A stretch of 64,000 nt of DNA from assembly GCA_027596075.1 (NCBI GenBank), contig JADGJC010000029.1, positions 62,001-126,000 on the forward strand, given 5' to 3'. The notes beneath the pieces were generated by a model. That model did no database searches, was not told the DNA's origin, and saw only the letters and a program-made list of their open reading frames with translations. This DNA is from Rhizophlyctis rosea. Taxonomy: Eukaryota > Chytridiomycota > Chytridiomycetes > Rhizophlyctidales > Rhizophlyctidaceae. Made by a program: the position numbers and the translations under genes. Positions 20,927-32,962 of this stretch are shown piece after piece. Numbering within the stretch: the first letter of the stretch is position 1; each line of letters starts with the position of its first letter.

Positions 20927-21452
20927 TTCGATTAGGGTAGCATGGCGTGAGTAGTTTTAGGCTATAGGGGAGTTTTGGTTTGCATTATATGTATATGTGT
21001 AAATATGTGCCATGTTGCTCGTTAGAGTGCTCCATGGGCGAAAGTTTTGTCGATTCTGATAGTATTTCCATACGTGCTCAGATTCCACGTAACAGCTGTG
21101 ATTTGCTAAAGGGGGGCCTCTTCACGCCATGTCGGTGACTTGATACATCTGCAATGCTGATGAAACTTTATCATTTCCACCTATACCCAAGTCGTGCTCA
21201 ACGGCCGAGTGCAAGCTGATGTACAACTAGACCCACTATGATGACCCCACACAATCCCACCAAACACATTCATTCCAGTGAAGTCCCTACATTGCATGGA
21301 AAATATCGGTAGGCTCATCTCATTCTTTGTTTACATAATGTTCCAAGAAAGACAAAAACTCAAGGGTATAATCCCGTTTTCTCCGATCAACGCCGACTGA
21401 TCAGGATCATATTGTTTCCCCCCATCTCTTTTAAACCTCAAATTCCCTTCTC
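20927..21452. other. Convergent 3' intergenic region
   Basis: Between the monooxygenase and SPAG6 stop codons. No further feature was recognised. Confidence 0.4.
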
Positions 21453-23905
21453 CTATGCCGTGATCCCCTGCGGAAGTGCCTGAGCCTGTTGCCCTCCTTG
21501 CTGCTGCCCGCCTGTATCCTGTGATGGCAAGGGCGGTAGCAGCTGTTGTGACCCATGCTGCTGTTGGCGATTACCTCCACCTCCGCCGCCGGTGTAGTCT
21601 TGTACTCGGCTGTATTCGTCAATCTAGAGAAATGGGATGTGGTACATCAGCTCGTCACTGCGGAACAACACCATGGGGAAACACCGGCCCGAGAAAGCGC
21701 TTATAACGAAAAAGGAAATCCAAAGAACGGAAAACAAAGTTCTTGTCTCACCTTATCCAACAACGTAGCCGAATACCCCGGCGAATAATACCTAACAATC
21801 TCCTCCGGATAACACCCATTAATCGTACTAATATACTCCCCCATCTTCGTCCCCGTCAACGCCCCAACCCCAGCACCGCCCTCCTTGACCGCCTGCTGCT
21901 GCGCTAATGTCCCCGGCACCCCCGCACCCGTCCCCGCATACGCATGCGCAATCTCCTGGATCCTCTGCAACCCTCCTGAAGTCACAAACTGCCTCCTCGC
22001 CCCAACATCGTGTGGGAGGATCTTGGCGAATTGCGCCACGACGTATTTAAGGATGTTGGGAGGCGTGGTGTGGAGGTTTAGGAGGGGTTCGAGGGCGTCG
22101 AGGTGGAGGGTTTTTTCGAGGATGCATTTTAGGGCGCGTTTGGTTTTTGTTTTTAGGTCTGCGGAGGGTTCGGGGGTGTCGGATTGGGGTGGTGGGGTGG
22201 TGGAGGTTTGTGGTTGTTGTTGTTGTTGGTCTTCGGGTGGTTGAGAGGAGGCGGTGAGGACTTTGAGGAGTTTGGGGAGGACGCCGTGGTCTGCGAGGGT
22301 CTTTGCGTGGTCGGGGCTGTGACGGCCGATTTGGCCTAGAGACCATGCGCAGGCGGCCTGTCGAGGACAGGGGGCATGAGAGTTCACATCTCCCTCTGCA
22401 GTAATGTATGCTTGTAATTCATACCTTGATATGTTCCTCGCTCTCCGTCACAAGTGCTTGCGCAAGTGGAGGCACGCCCTTCGCCACTATTACTGCCAGG
22501 GCCAACGTCTCTGAGAACGCGGCGATGTATCCCAACGTCATGATACCAGGTAATCGTGCATTCCCACGAGTCTCGTTCACATAGTCCACCACCGCGGCCA
22601 CTCCACCAGAGTTCACGATCAATTGTGCAAGCTGCATCGGTCAAACCAAACGCAAAACCGTTAGCATTTCCCCACTAAGACGTCCAAAACCACACATCTC
22701 TACCCCTTTCCGTTCCCTCCACACGCCGTCCCCAGTGATTGCAACAAGATTCCAAAAACCCACCTCAGGAGTATGCTTCGCAATCTCACAAATCAACGTA
22801 GCAGCATTCTTCTTCACATATCCATCAGCATCCTTCAAGCAATTCAAAACATTCGGGAAGATCTCTCCATCCACCACTGTTTCCGCTAGATCCACCGTAT
22901 GCTTGGCAATCTGCGCGAGACAGGAGCACACTTGTCGGCGCAGTTTAGCGTCTGGGTTGGCGAGGAGTGGAGCGATGAAGGGAATGGTGTTGGCGTCTAC
23001 TACTGCTTGGGCGAGCTGAGTGAATGTGGTGGTGGAGTTAGTTGGGATATTTTTCATCGTATTTTCATGGTTGTGTTATGAAAGTACTTTTGTACATACT
23101 TCAGGTGAATGTTTCGCAATATCACTCAAAGCTGATGCGGCGATCCGTCGTAAGGACAATTCGGGTTCCTGAACGCACAACACCAACAGTGGGACAGCAC
23201 CCGCATCCACAACCGCTTGTGCCAGATCTATGAACGGTAAACGAAGCACTCAACATCGATGGCCTAATCTCCCTGATATTCCAGAAATACCATCGACCTC
23301 CCCGCTCTCTCACCTCCATTATGTCTCGCAATATACCCCAAGGCCCACGCCGCCGCTTCCTTTACGCCAGGATCGAATTCCTCCAAACATGTCACAAGCG
23401 CATTCAACGCGCCAGAATCAACAACGGATTGAGCCAGTTCTGGGGAATGTTTAGCGACGGCACGGAGAACAAATGCGGCGGCTTTTTTGTAAAATCTCTG
23501 TGGAAAAGAATCAATAATTGGTTCAAGATACCCAATTCGAAGTAATATTATATGCTGTCTCAATTTTCGATAGGTCTGAAAGGGCTATCAACCTACATTC
23601 TGCTCGCTCAAACTGTATACCAACTGGGGTAATATATCTGAATCAACCACGCTCTCCGCCATCTCTTCATTGTAATTTGCCAGCCTTCCGAGTGCCAACG
23701 CGGCCGCCTGTTGGATTGCCGGAATGGTATCGAGCAGCAATGGGCGCAGCAGACTCATCACCCCTGCGGCCTGGAGGGCTTCAATATTTGATTCGCGAGA
23801 GGCAAGGTCGGCTACGGTCTGAACAAACAGGAGGCGATCTTTTTGGTATTTTTCAAAGACGGTCAGCACGGCCCGCGCTGATGGCGCGGGGAGGGGTGTT
23901 GTCAT
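21453..23905 (-). CDS. SPAG6: SPAG6/PF16 armadillo-repeat central-pair protein
   Basis: Axonemal central-apparatus protein needed for flagellar motility. Seven exons (minus: 23597-23905, 23314-23497, 23100-23227, 22764-23015, 22425-22631, 21752-22357, 21453-21623) give 618 aa. Armadillo units are plain: LALGRLANYNEEMAESVV, FVLRAVAKHSPELAQSVVD, AWALGYIARHN, SALSDIAKHSPE, SCLAQIAKHTVDLAETVVD, ATLICEIAKHTPELAQLIV, AWSLGQIGRHSPDHAK. The C-terminus keeps the family block INGCYPEEIVRYYSPGYS. Most SPAG6 proteins are near 510 aa; the excess is a Gln/Pro/Thr-rich loop (about residues 365-400, with QQQQQPQ) and a Gln/Gly-rich tail. Together with the STPG gene it marks a flagellated fungus. Confidence 0.95.
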
Positions 23906-24511
23906 GTTTGCGATGAGTATGATACGGAGCGATGGAAGTGTTGCCGCCTTCGGCTAGCGTTGTCTGACGGCCCTCTCTTGCCGTGTTCAAGTACAAGACT
24001 TGTGCGGTTGACAGATGGACGTGTCAAATGTCCCACCTACGTTAGCAAGGGCAATGTTGGCGAGAAGAGCTGTCAATTAGCGGCTGCCGAACTTCGTCAA
24101 TTTGATGAATGATCATAAAGTAGAGGTGGAAGTGTAGGGGTCCCAATGATTGGCGCTGCCTGATCGGGGTTTCGGACTTTGGGATGCTGCTATTGTCTGA
24201 GATCCAGACCATTTTTGTCTGGTGGCCTGATTTTGGGATGATGGCAACGCGTGATCCAATCACTGATAAACGGCACAAACTATCTCATTTGTTTACTGCA
24301 AAAGCACCTTTGAATCGTTATACATGATCCAATATTTGCGACAAGCGATTAAAGGCTTCTGTACATGATGGGGAGATTGGTCTCCCATTTGCCAGTTATA
24401 CTATGTTGCTGCACATCCTTAGATACGAATTCGGAAACAATCTATACATTACAGTTACTCGCTGATGCTCCCATTGTTGAAGCTTCATTAAGTTGATAAT
24501 TCCTGTACTCC
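23906..24511. other. Intergenic upstream of SPAG6
   Basis: No gene recognised; it should contain the SPAG6 promoter and the 3' end of the 66-aa gene. Confidence 0.4.
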
Positions 24512-24712
24512 TTAAAAGCCGGCGCCGGCGTAGCATCCGTTCTTGCAAGAGGTGTAGGCAGGAGGGTAGGTGTAGCGGCCGCAGTTCGCTACGCAGATGG
24601 GAATGCAGGCATTGCCTATGCAGGGAACGGGCTCAGGGGCAGGCGCGGGTGCGGCCATGACGCTGCCAAAGAGGGCGACGATGAAGGTAGTGGTGAAGAT
24701 CTTGGCGAGCAT
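24512..24712 (-). CDS. 66-aa secreted six-cysteine peptide
   Basis: Single exon. A signal peptide is evident (MLAKIFTTTFIVALFGSVMA), followed by an APAPAPEP pro-like segment. A mature core of about 37 aa has six cysteines (PCIGNACIPICVANC, then SCKNGC) and ends YAGAGF. The Cys spacing C-x5-C-x3-C-x3-C-x11-C-x3-C matches no family I can name. Small cysteine-rich secreted peptides are common in chytrids; effector, antimicrobial or structural roles are all possible. Confidence 0.65.
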   Translation of the reverse strand: MLAKIFTTTFIVALFGSVMAAPAPAPEPVPCIGNACIPICVANCGRYTYPPAYTSCKNGCYAGAGF

Positions 24713-26927
24713 GGTGATTCTGCCGGGTTTGCGTCTTTGATTGTTTCGCCAGAAAGCAATAGATTTCAGACTTCACTTACCACTGAAGGCTTTAGGAGAT
24801 GTCGAAGGTATGAGTTGCTGGTTGCCGACGCGGGATGTGCTGCTTATTGAGGGAAAGGAAGGAAGGAAGGAGCGAATGCTTGGAATCATATAGCCATTAC
24901 CCAAATTTCAGAAGCCCCGAATGTGAGAAGTCTTCATACAAGTCAGTGCCGTCAACTTGCCTTGCCCCACCTACAAAAGCGGTCTAGACTTCCATCTCAT
25001 CCCAATGCCGTCAACACATGCCAATCCAGACAGCCAATGACAATGATGGCGTCCGCCTCCTGATCCACTCATTCGCCGCACTATCAGGGGTAGCAGTTGA
25101 CTACCTATCAATACAGCAATTGAGTCAGCCATACCTACTCCAATTCAAAGGCCGAGACGGGTGAACAGGGGAGGCTTGTGTAATATGTATCCACCTAGGA
25201 GGACCCAAGCGGTGCAGTAAAAGTTTACGATTACACATTTGACTTGGTAACGGGAGGCACTCATGGCTTGTGTACCTACCCACTTTGGATAGATGGAATG
25301 ATGGAAAGACGGAGCGACGGGCGCTGAGTCTCGCTGACATGCGGTAAGGGCTTGAGATGTAGAGATGCGAAACGGTGGGGTATGCTGCCGTCGAAAGGCG
25401 GAGGCGCCGAGTGTGACCCGATAGTTGGATTTACTAGTTTTTGGATCTGGTACTAGGCGAGTTAGGCGCATAAAATACCAACATGACCGACTGGAAAGCT
25501 TGGTTTCAGATGTAGATCGTTGTTGGCCGCTAACCCGACCATTCCGCAAGGTTGGATTGGTGGCAAGTATTGGAAGACTAACTGGTGGCTGTTCTTCTTT
25601 CATCATTTTATCACTGTGCCATCCTATTGCATGACTGTGCCCGCGCTTCCATGTGGTGAGGCTTTTGCGACGCGATCGGGGGAGTCGCCACAACTGAACC
25701 CTTTTTAGAATTTTGCTTCTTTTCAGTGAGCGCGAGGGTCCATTACCGGTACAGAGGCGCCTTACTATGACGCCTCTCAGGCCCAAAATATGTGCGGTTG
25801 ATGAGGTGCGGAGAGCGAGCTTGGTAGGTGGAGTACCGCATGAAGTATACACGGTCTGTCAAAACGCGTGGGACGGAACAACGTGCAATAACTACCTAAC
25901 AGTATAAAACATGTGCGCGTATGAGCGCCGCTTGCTCTTTGATGAGATGGTGGCCGGCCAATTCTCAGCATTATCTGCGGCTGATTTCCGTGCGGTGCGT
26001 TTTATCAGGCTATATGGTAGGGACGGTAGACCATAGTGACCATTTTGACAGCATGCACGACATGCAAGGCGTGTTGTGACGCAGCAACGTGGCTTGTGTG
26101 GCGGTCTTCAGTGAAACCAGAGCCAGATCATCAAAACCGGCACTCCCAAAATCGAAATCAGCAACTTTCTTTCCTTGCAAATTTCTCCCACCATGCACTT
26201 CTCTCTCAGTCCTCACAGATCTAGTAATTAGATAATTGTCACTACCACGCTCTGCACGGTCTCTCGTGCATGAAGCTCCATACTTCTCTGCGCTCTCGCG
26301 CTTGTCTCTTTGTACCTTGTACATTGATGCCGTGATGGACAGGCACCGCACCGCCAGAGGATGGAGTCACGGAGGGCCGTTGTGCTTTTCCGCCATCCGC
26401 CGGATCAAAACGCTTAGGAGCGGTTTCCCGCGGGGAACTGCTGAGCCTGACTAGTGTCGGTATGCAAGGTACCCGTCCAGATAAGTGCTTCCCTCCCCCT
26501 CTTCCGGTTTTTTTGTTTTTTGTTTTGCTGCGTGCTGGCAGCCCTTCAGTGGTAAAGTTACCTCCACTTTGGGAATGTTGGAATGGGCGGGACATCATTA
26601 TCCACAGATCTGACAAAAGTGAGTCGCCATTGTTGCGCTCGCTGGTGCGGTTCGACCCCGCTCCCAGATAACCGATGGTGTTCTGCTATTCCCATACCTT
26701 TCGTGAGTTGCACCATGTGACATGTGTATTGCATCCACAAGTCTCAATTCTGCCCGTCTCGACAAACTCCAATAGTTCTTTTGATTTCTTTGTCATTTCG
26801 GGTATATGCAATATTTACAAAGTGAAATCCTTGGCAATCCCCTACCAGGACCCCTACCCACGCTACATATACACTAATTATATACACTACTACACTGCGC
26901 GCCAAAGTTCCTTGCTCATCGCCACCC
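24713..26927. other. Gene-poor 2.2-kb interval
   Basis: No supported gene. The longest frame (minus 25145-25852, 235 codons) has no domain and biased composition. A GGA/AAGG run lies near 24850. Near 26651-26668 there is a B-box-like GGTTCGACCCC inside a T-arm-like hairpin ending TCCCAGA, with a complementary TTTGGGA at 26568, but no D or anticodon arm. It may be relic DNA. Confidence 0.45.
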
Positions 26928-28276
26928 CTAAATCAACGATAACCCAGTCCTCACCAACCCACCCCGGAAATTACTCATAGGCGGACTCTTCGACTGCAAT
27001 CTCCGGAACGCCTCATGAATATGTCGGGGTTCCAACGGCGTCTGCCCATGATTCGGCTTTGAAAACAGATGCTCCATGTTCTGCAACACCGTATTTCCCC
27101 CTTGTTCCTCTTGTGCTTTTGCACGCTTATCCATCCGATCCTGCTCCTTCTTGACTTCCAGTGCGGTCTCGGTCAGCTTCGAGACCATTTCGTAGCCTAA
27201 GAAACCGAGAATGTCCATTACGTCGCCGGGGGGTTTGTTGTCGTAGTATCTGGAGGATTTGAAATGGCGTCAGCGGTCAATGGCAGTATGGGTATAGGTC
27301 AGAAAACTTACGTTGACATCAGACACCAGCCCCGAAACCGTTTGGCCTTTTTGTACGTGAAAGATGCTTGTCGGCATTCTGAGTAGTAGATGTATTCGTC
27401 TTTCGTCATGGTACGGGTGTGTTCATCAGCCATCTGATAGCGCGTGGATGACTTTAGGTCAAATCTTGCAGTGTAATGCTTCCACAACCATACCCGCAAA
27501 CGATTGATTTGGTCCTCATACGCTTGCTGATCCTCTTCATCAATATCGTCATCCTCATCTTCTTCCAAAACGCTGCTATATGCAGTAAGGACATCCCAAG
27601 AGAATTTGACCTTCATCTTCTTGCTGGCTTTCCCTTGTTTGTCTGTTGCAAAGCTCAGGTCAGATGCCCATCCCGATGGTAAGACTGCATCTCTCCATTT
27701 CTACCTGCTCCTCCAGTCTCCTGCGTTTCCTCCGCCAAGAGCTCCTCAGCATCCGCCGTTCCAGTGCCATCATTCTCCTTCGCCCTTTTGCGCATATCCT
27801 TCCAACTTAAATACGAGCGCATACGATTTACTTTGAGACGGTCGTGGCGGATAAGAAAAATGACGTCTTCTGCTGATAGGTATCGTGACCCTCGCTTTGC
27901 TGCTTGTGCCACGGACTGTATGATCTATGGCAGCTGGTGTCAGCAAATATTTATAAGTCTTTCAAATTTGCAAGGAGTCGAGCCCGCCGTATACTTACAA
28001 TTTCTATCATTTGCGTTCGCACGATCTCCTCAACCAGCAGTGTGGTCTCCTCCAGCGGCTCTTGCACTTCGCCAAAGACATACATCATCTGAAAACGCAA
28101 TTGTGAGGCGGTCGAAGAGAGTCAGTGAATAGTGGCAAGCGTTGTGTACCTGTTGTATTTCGGACTGGTACATGGGCACCCGCTGTCGGAGGTTGGAGTG
28201 AGTTTTGACTCGCTTTCAATGTAACTTTTGGTGTGCACAAGAACTGTACCCCTTTCTCTTGCGGTGTTGGTGCCAT
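26928..28276 (-). CDS. SPT3: SPT3, SAGA complex TBP-interacting subunit
   Basis: Transcription coactivator subunit with paired histone folds that helps deliver TBP to promoters. Six exons (minus: 28250-28276, 28150-28182, 27999-28088, 27705-27924, 27312-27642, 26928-27249) give 340 aa. The first histone fold starts MYQSEIQQMMYVFGE and continues VEEIVRTQMIEI. SPT3 hallmarks follow: RGSRYLSAEDVIFLIRHD and RMRSYLSWKDMRKRAKEND. After an acidic linker the second fold reads KVKFSWDVLTAYS, acidic EEDEDDDIDEEDQQAYEDQ, and then YQMADEHTRTMTKDEYIYY, KRFRGWC, DILGFLGYEMV. Length matches fungal Spt3 (about 335 aa). The acceptor at 27925 was chosen because it keeps the conserved spacing between TQMI and RG. 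Confidence 0.94.
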
Positions 28277-28578
28277 GCGGCACTAGATGTAATGATTTCA
28301 GAAAGTCCTCTTTGCGCGAATATATGCAGTGAAGGTGCTAGCGCAGTGTGGAGTCCTGGAGTAGTTTGTTAACCGTGGTGCTTGAATGGAAATGTGAAAT
28401 GAAGGTGTAGCGAAGGTGAGTTTTACATGTGTTGGTCCGACTGTCAAGTCACTAAGCCACGTTTTAACGCCTCAGTATTTTTCAGGGTCCTACTGGGGCA
28501 GGGGCCTCCTGTTCGAAGTTGATCTGCCCATTTCCTGAGGACTACATACTACTTTACACCAAATGCACTACTTCGGCA
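28277..28578. other. Short intergenic spacer upstream of SPT3
   Basis: Contains the SPT3 promoter and the 3' end of the F-box/ankyrin locus. No other signal. Confidence 0.35.
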
Positions 28579-31084
28579 TCAAACTCTAGCTATGCTATAA
28601 CCATAGACACCCTTACTGTGATCGGTCCTTCCGATGTGACCTCCCCGCCTTTCACCGCTGGGCTTTCGCGACTTTGCCGCCTTGATTGGGCGGTTCGGTA
28701 TCGTTGACTCGGGAAACGTAAAAGGCGATGACGCGGGTTCAGTATCAGCACCGCTTGCGGTGGATGCTGACATTGTTTGCGGTGTTGGTGTGGAGAGGTT
28801 GAACTGAGAAGGCGCCGAAAAGCTGAGTTGAGTTGGGGAGCGAAGGTGGGGGGCGAAGGGTTCGAATGAGATTCGGTCTTCCGTTTCTGACCAACATCCA
28901 CCGCGAAATCCCGCCCATTCTGAAACCCTTTTTCCATCACATTTCTATTGTCAGCTACGGCTTTTGTCGGGACCGACACGAGTTCTCGCAGTGCTTTCAA
29001 ATCTTCTTGTTCTTGTTCCTGCAACGCGCGTAGACGCCGGTCCTCCTCTTCGACACGAAGACGGCGTTCCTCCTCTCTGAAACAAAGCATCGCTTGCTGC
29101 GTCCAAAATCTTGGTTCAGTCTCCAACACATCCACATTCGCTCCATCATCGGCCAATTTCATCATCAAATCATCCCATCCATGTACTCCTTCAATTTTCC
29201 CCAATTGTCCGCCCACCCATCTTTCATCCCTCATCCAGATCATCCTATCCACAATCCTATGCGCATCCGCCCCCATATCAAGCAACCGATCAAAAGCGTC
29301 TACAACCATTTCAAGTCCTTTCTTGGAAAACGGTCCACACTTTTCTCGCACTTGACACAGATAACTACCCACCCTGTACACAATCATCTCTACACGGGGA
29401 ATGCCCTTTTCCATTTCGCTATCTAATTGGCGCCGGATTCCCCGCATCGCCAAGTCCTCTGTCAATTTTCCCAATGCTTCGAGCATTTCCAGTATGGAGC
29501 CGGAAAACCCTTTATCTGCAAACTGGTCAACGGCTCTGATGATCGCTCCATCCCTTGCCCTTTGATCCGCCCCGGCCTTCATTAACAACTTGACGAGGTA
29601 CGTTTGGCCGTTTCGGATTGCCATCTCCAGCGCCATGTCCCCCCCAGCGTGAACATTTACACCAGCGTCTAAAAGGGCTGGGATGATACGATCATCGGAA
29701 TGTTGCCATTTGAATAACTCTACGAACACCCCTTCAACCGCCGGGTGCTTGACATCCACACCAAACTTCAATAACGCCTCCCACGGTCCCGGATTGTTTT
29801 GCCGATAAGAACCCACGGCCCTATCTTAAATTGATAACCTATGGAGTTCATGCTTCGAGTACACATCGGCCCCTGAACCCATCAGCAAATCGACGGCTGC
29901 CCGTTGTTCATCTGGGTTGCTGGATGGGTTACCATTGGTATTCAACCAAAGAGTTTGTCGAAGCGCCATATGGAGTCCACAACGGCGCTGTACTGTCTGT
30001 TTGGGAGGCAAATGATCAACAAACAACCTAAAATCGCCAATGATTGAATAAGTCACAAAAGCAATTCCTTATACGATATGTACTGCAAAAACGAACCTGA
30101 GAATGCTCAGCCATTTCGCCGGATGGGCACGGACTACATTGAAGAGGACATGATCTACATTATCTGCCAGCTTTGCGCCCATCTGAAGCAACAACTCCAG
30201 AATTTCACGATGCCCGGCTACTATCTCATCTTGACGGTTGGGAAAACCGACTTTGGCTTTCTTGGCGTCAGCTCCTGCGTTGAGGAGGAATTTGACGGTG
30301 TGGAGGTGACCCCTGCCAGCGGCTCCGGATAATGGTACAACGGAGGGTAGAAGATCTGATCCATTCACGTTTGCACCAGCTTGGAGCAGGAGTTGACACA
30401 TGTCATTGTTGCCGTGTTCAGCTGCATAGAAGAGGGGGTAGATGTCGCGGTTGCTGTTCCAGGTACGAACATTCGCGCCAGCTTTCAGTAGTATTTCGAC
30501 AAGATTGTAGTTGTTGTGACGAGCTGCTGTACTGAGAAGGTCATCGGACTGCCAGGTAATGTCGAACTCATGTAGCAAGAGGGAACATATGTGGTTCAAC
30601 CCCTTTTCGACGGCCCTCCTGAGTGCATTCACCACCGCCCCCTGCCACCGATCGGTTTTGGACTGAGTGAAACACTGATCAATAACAAACTTCACCACCT
30701 TGTCGTGGCCTCCCACCACCGCCCACTCAAGCATCTAATACGGGTTGATGCCAGGCGTCATGATTGGATGACCTTTCGGGCTCACAGCCCATTGGGACCC
30801 GGCCATCCAGGGTTTGAGGACTTCGACCAAGCCCGTTTCCATGGCCCATTTGTATGCTCGGATTGGATCTGCAGCTAATGGGCGGTGGGCTTCGACCAAA
30901 GGATGTCAAGGCGAGTGACGTCTTTGGAGAGGGGACGGTTGAGGCAACGAAGTTTCCAGGCGGTAGAAGCAGGACAGCGGCGGGCGATATGGCTTATGCA
31001 GTCGTGATCGAGTTGCGGAACTGTCGGGATGGTGTTCGGAGTTGGATGGGAGGGAGTATGGATGGCAGGATGAGAGTGTGACAT
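28579..31084 (-). pseudogene. F-box/ankyrin-repeat gene with one frameshift and one in-frame stop
   Basis: Four exons (minus: 30786-31084, 30097-30734, 28896-30027, 28579-28803) fit with matching phases, about 764 codons. The only exceptions are a missing base near 30897 (LDILW then frame change into EAHRPLAADPIRAYKWA) and a TAA at 29826-29828 between HELHRLSI and DRAVGSYR. The N-terminus is F-box-like (QLDHDCISHIARRC, WKLRCLNRPLSKDV). Ankyrin units follow: LEWAVVGGHDKVVKFVID, ARHNNYNLVEILLKAGANV, AEHGNNDMCQLLLQAGANVN, GRGHLHTVKFLLNAGADA, GHREILELLLQMGAKL, RNGQTYLVKLLMKAGAD. A charged coil (REEERRLRVEEEDRRLRALQ) precedes a Ser/Pro-rich tail. Such proteins normally pair with SCF ubiquitin ligases. 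Two lesions may mean recent pseudogenisation or assembly errors. Confidence 0.7.
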
Positions 31085-31687
31085 TGTAGAGGACAGGTTT
31101 GGCGCAGAGTGAGTGGTACTACATCCGGAGAGTAAAAACTGAATTCGTTCTCTGCGAGCGATCGTTTGCAAGAATCGTTTTTGACGGTGTTCGAGATGTA
31201 AATCCAATGTAAATTTTGCATACAAGCAATCCTGCCAGAATAGATCGACGCATTGTGGATACAACGATTAACATTGATCCAGATGGTTCCGCCAGATGGA
31301 GAGCGGTGCTGATCGCCCATGCCTGTGGCGTGCTCCACCACCGACGCAGAGGAAAAATGGGTGAAAGAATGAGGAAGAAGCAACGAGAGGAAGCGTTTCC
31401 CCACTAACTTGCGCGCCTTGGTCTATACTGTATTAGTTGGATCAACTTGAAACCGAAGCTCATAACCCCTACCAAATAATCCCGGCGCTTTGTGGGGAGT
31501 TCCAAAGCGTGATGAGCTGGGAATTCCAGTCACTACGCCTTCTGATAGTGGTGCTCGGGCCTGGGCAACCAAACAACCAGGCCACAACTTCCCCACATAA
31601 TGATCCAACCCGCCATCCACCAACCATATCATCAACTGCAATTACGAAAAGCCTACCTTATCCTTTCACTCAGCAACAGCGTCGCTC
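31085..31687. other. Divergent region between two F-box-type genes
   Basis: About 600 bp between outward-facing starts at 31084 and 31688. No coding signal was recognised. Confidence 0.4.
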
Positions 31688-32962
31688 ATGGACATCCCAG
31701 AACTCTTAGTGCTCACTTTTGCCCAGTCGTCCGTTCCGACGCTCCTGACTTGTGAACGCGCCTGCAAGCAGTGGAGCGCCATCATCCGCACCACGTTCGT
31801 CGAGCAGATCTGGAAACCAAAGCTCATAGCCGCGTATCCCGAGGGCTGTGCGCCAGTGCTCAGAGGGAACGAAAATTGGAGGGACGTGGCGTTGGTGTCG
31901 TATGCCTGGGGTAGGCCGTGGCAGCCGAGAAGGGTGGAGAGGCGGGTTGAGGAGCTTGACTTTGGAGAGGCATTAGAACGGAAGGGGCACTCTGTTGTGC
32001 GGGATGTGACGAACTGCTTTGAACCGCATGACGGGGGAAGCGGGAGTGAAATAGTGGCGTGCTTTGAAAGCGGGGAGACTATCCACACGTGGCCACTCAG
32101 TTGGTGGCGGCACGCACTGCGCACCGATACGATCTTTACCGACTCTCATATTCACCCCGATATCGACCTGAAGCCCAACAAAAGTATCGACTCTTCTGTG
32201 GTGTAAGTCCGAACACACGTCACGGCTCAATCTACCAAAACGAGTCTGATTTTTCAAAACTGCAATACTGGGGAGACAATCACACAGCGTCAACTCGGGG
32301 AACGTCGTGCAGCAACCATCTGCGGCAATTACATTGCACAATTTGCGTTTGAGGACGGTTTACTTATCGAGTCCCTCTGTGACCCAACTTACCAACTCAA
32401 ACTCAACTCAGCGACCTCCATGTGCTTCAACGAATACGTCCTCGCGTACGGAACCTTCAGCGACACCCACATCCATTTCATCCGTCTCAAAGACCAAAAG
32501 CAGCTTGGCGAATGCATATTTCCTACATCATCCGTCATGGCACCGGGCAGACACCTCCGCATGTCCAGGTTCAACCTCTTCATCTCCCATATTGATTTGA
32601 GCATGGAGAGAGGCATGGTCGTCAATGCCCCCTCCCTCACCGGCACCCGTCTTTACACTCTCCAGCTTCCTTTCATGTTCTCACCTTACCATTGCCCTTG
32701 GGATCGAGAGATTATTGGTCGGGATTGCAGCGACATCCACACGGTGTTGGATCCAATGGAGGGGACATGCGCCAAGGTCATCGGCAAAGATGGTGCGGAT
32801 GGCGAAAGTTTGGAGGAGTATAACAAACGGAAAGGGTATGGGTTTACTATGATGGAGTATCCGGTTGATGATTTTGGGAAGCGGACGGGTGCTCGCGGGG
32901 TGCTGAAGTGCTATTGGCGGTGGTTGTCAAAGGCGAGACCAAAGCGGGGGATCAAGAAATAG
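31688..32962 (+). CDS. F-box-like protein, possible beta-rich C-terminal domain
   Basis: Two exons (31688-32202, 32245-32962) give 410 aa. The N-terminus has an F-box pattern: MDIPELLVLTFAQSSVPTLL, CERACKQWSAIIRTTFVEQIWKPKL. It continues as NWRDVALVSYAWGRPW and a long region with alternating hydrophobic strands (GNYIAQFAFEDGLLIESL, MCFNEYVLAYGTFSDTHIHF, FNLFISHIDLSM, VLDPMEGTCAKVIG), which may be a propeller-like substrate domain. The tail is basic (WRWLSKARPKRGIKK). The 42-nt intron is short and its GAG acceptor is weak, but splicing removes the stop at 32204 and restores phase exactly. Expected role: substrate adaptor of an SCF ubiquitin ligase (inferred). Confidence 0.68.

Noticed and set aside
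25145..25852. 235-codon minus-strand open frame
   Set aside because: No domain, unusual Arg/Ser/Lys composition, no splice partner, and codon use unlike the genes here; probably chance.
26568..26669. tRNA candidate with B-box GGTTCGACCCC and complementary ends TTTGGGA/TCCCAGA
   Set aside because: No D arm, A-box or anticodon arm and 102 nt long; no nearby T-run terminator.
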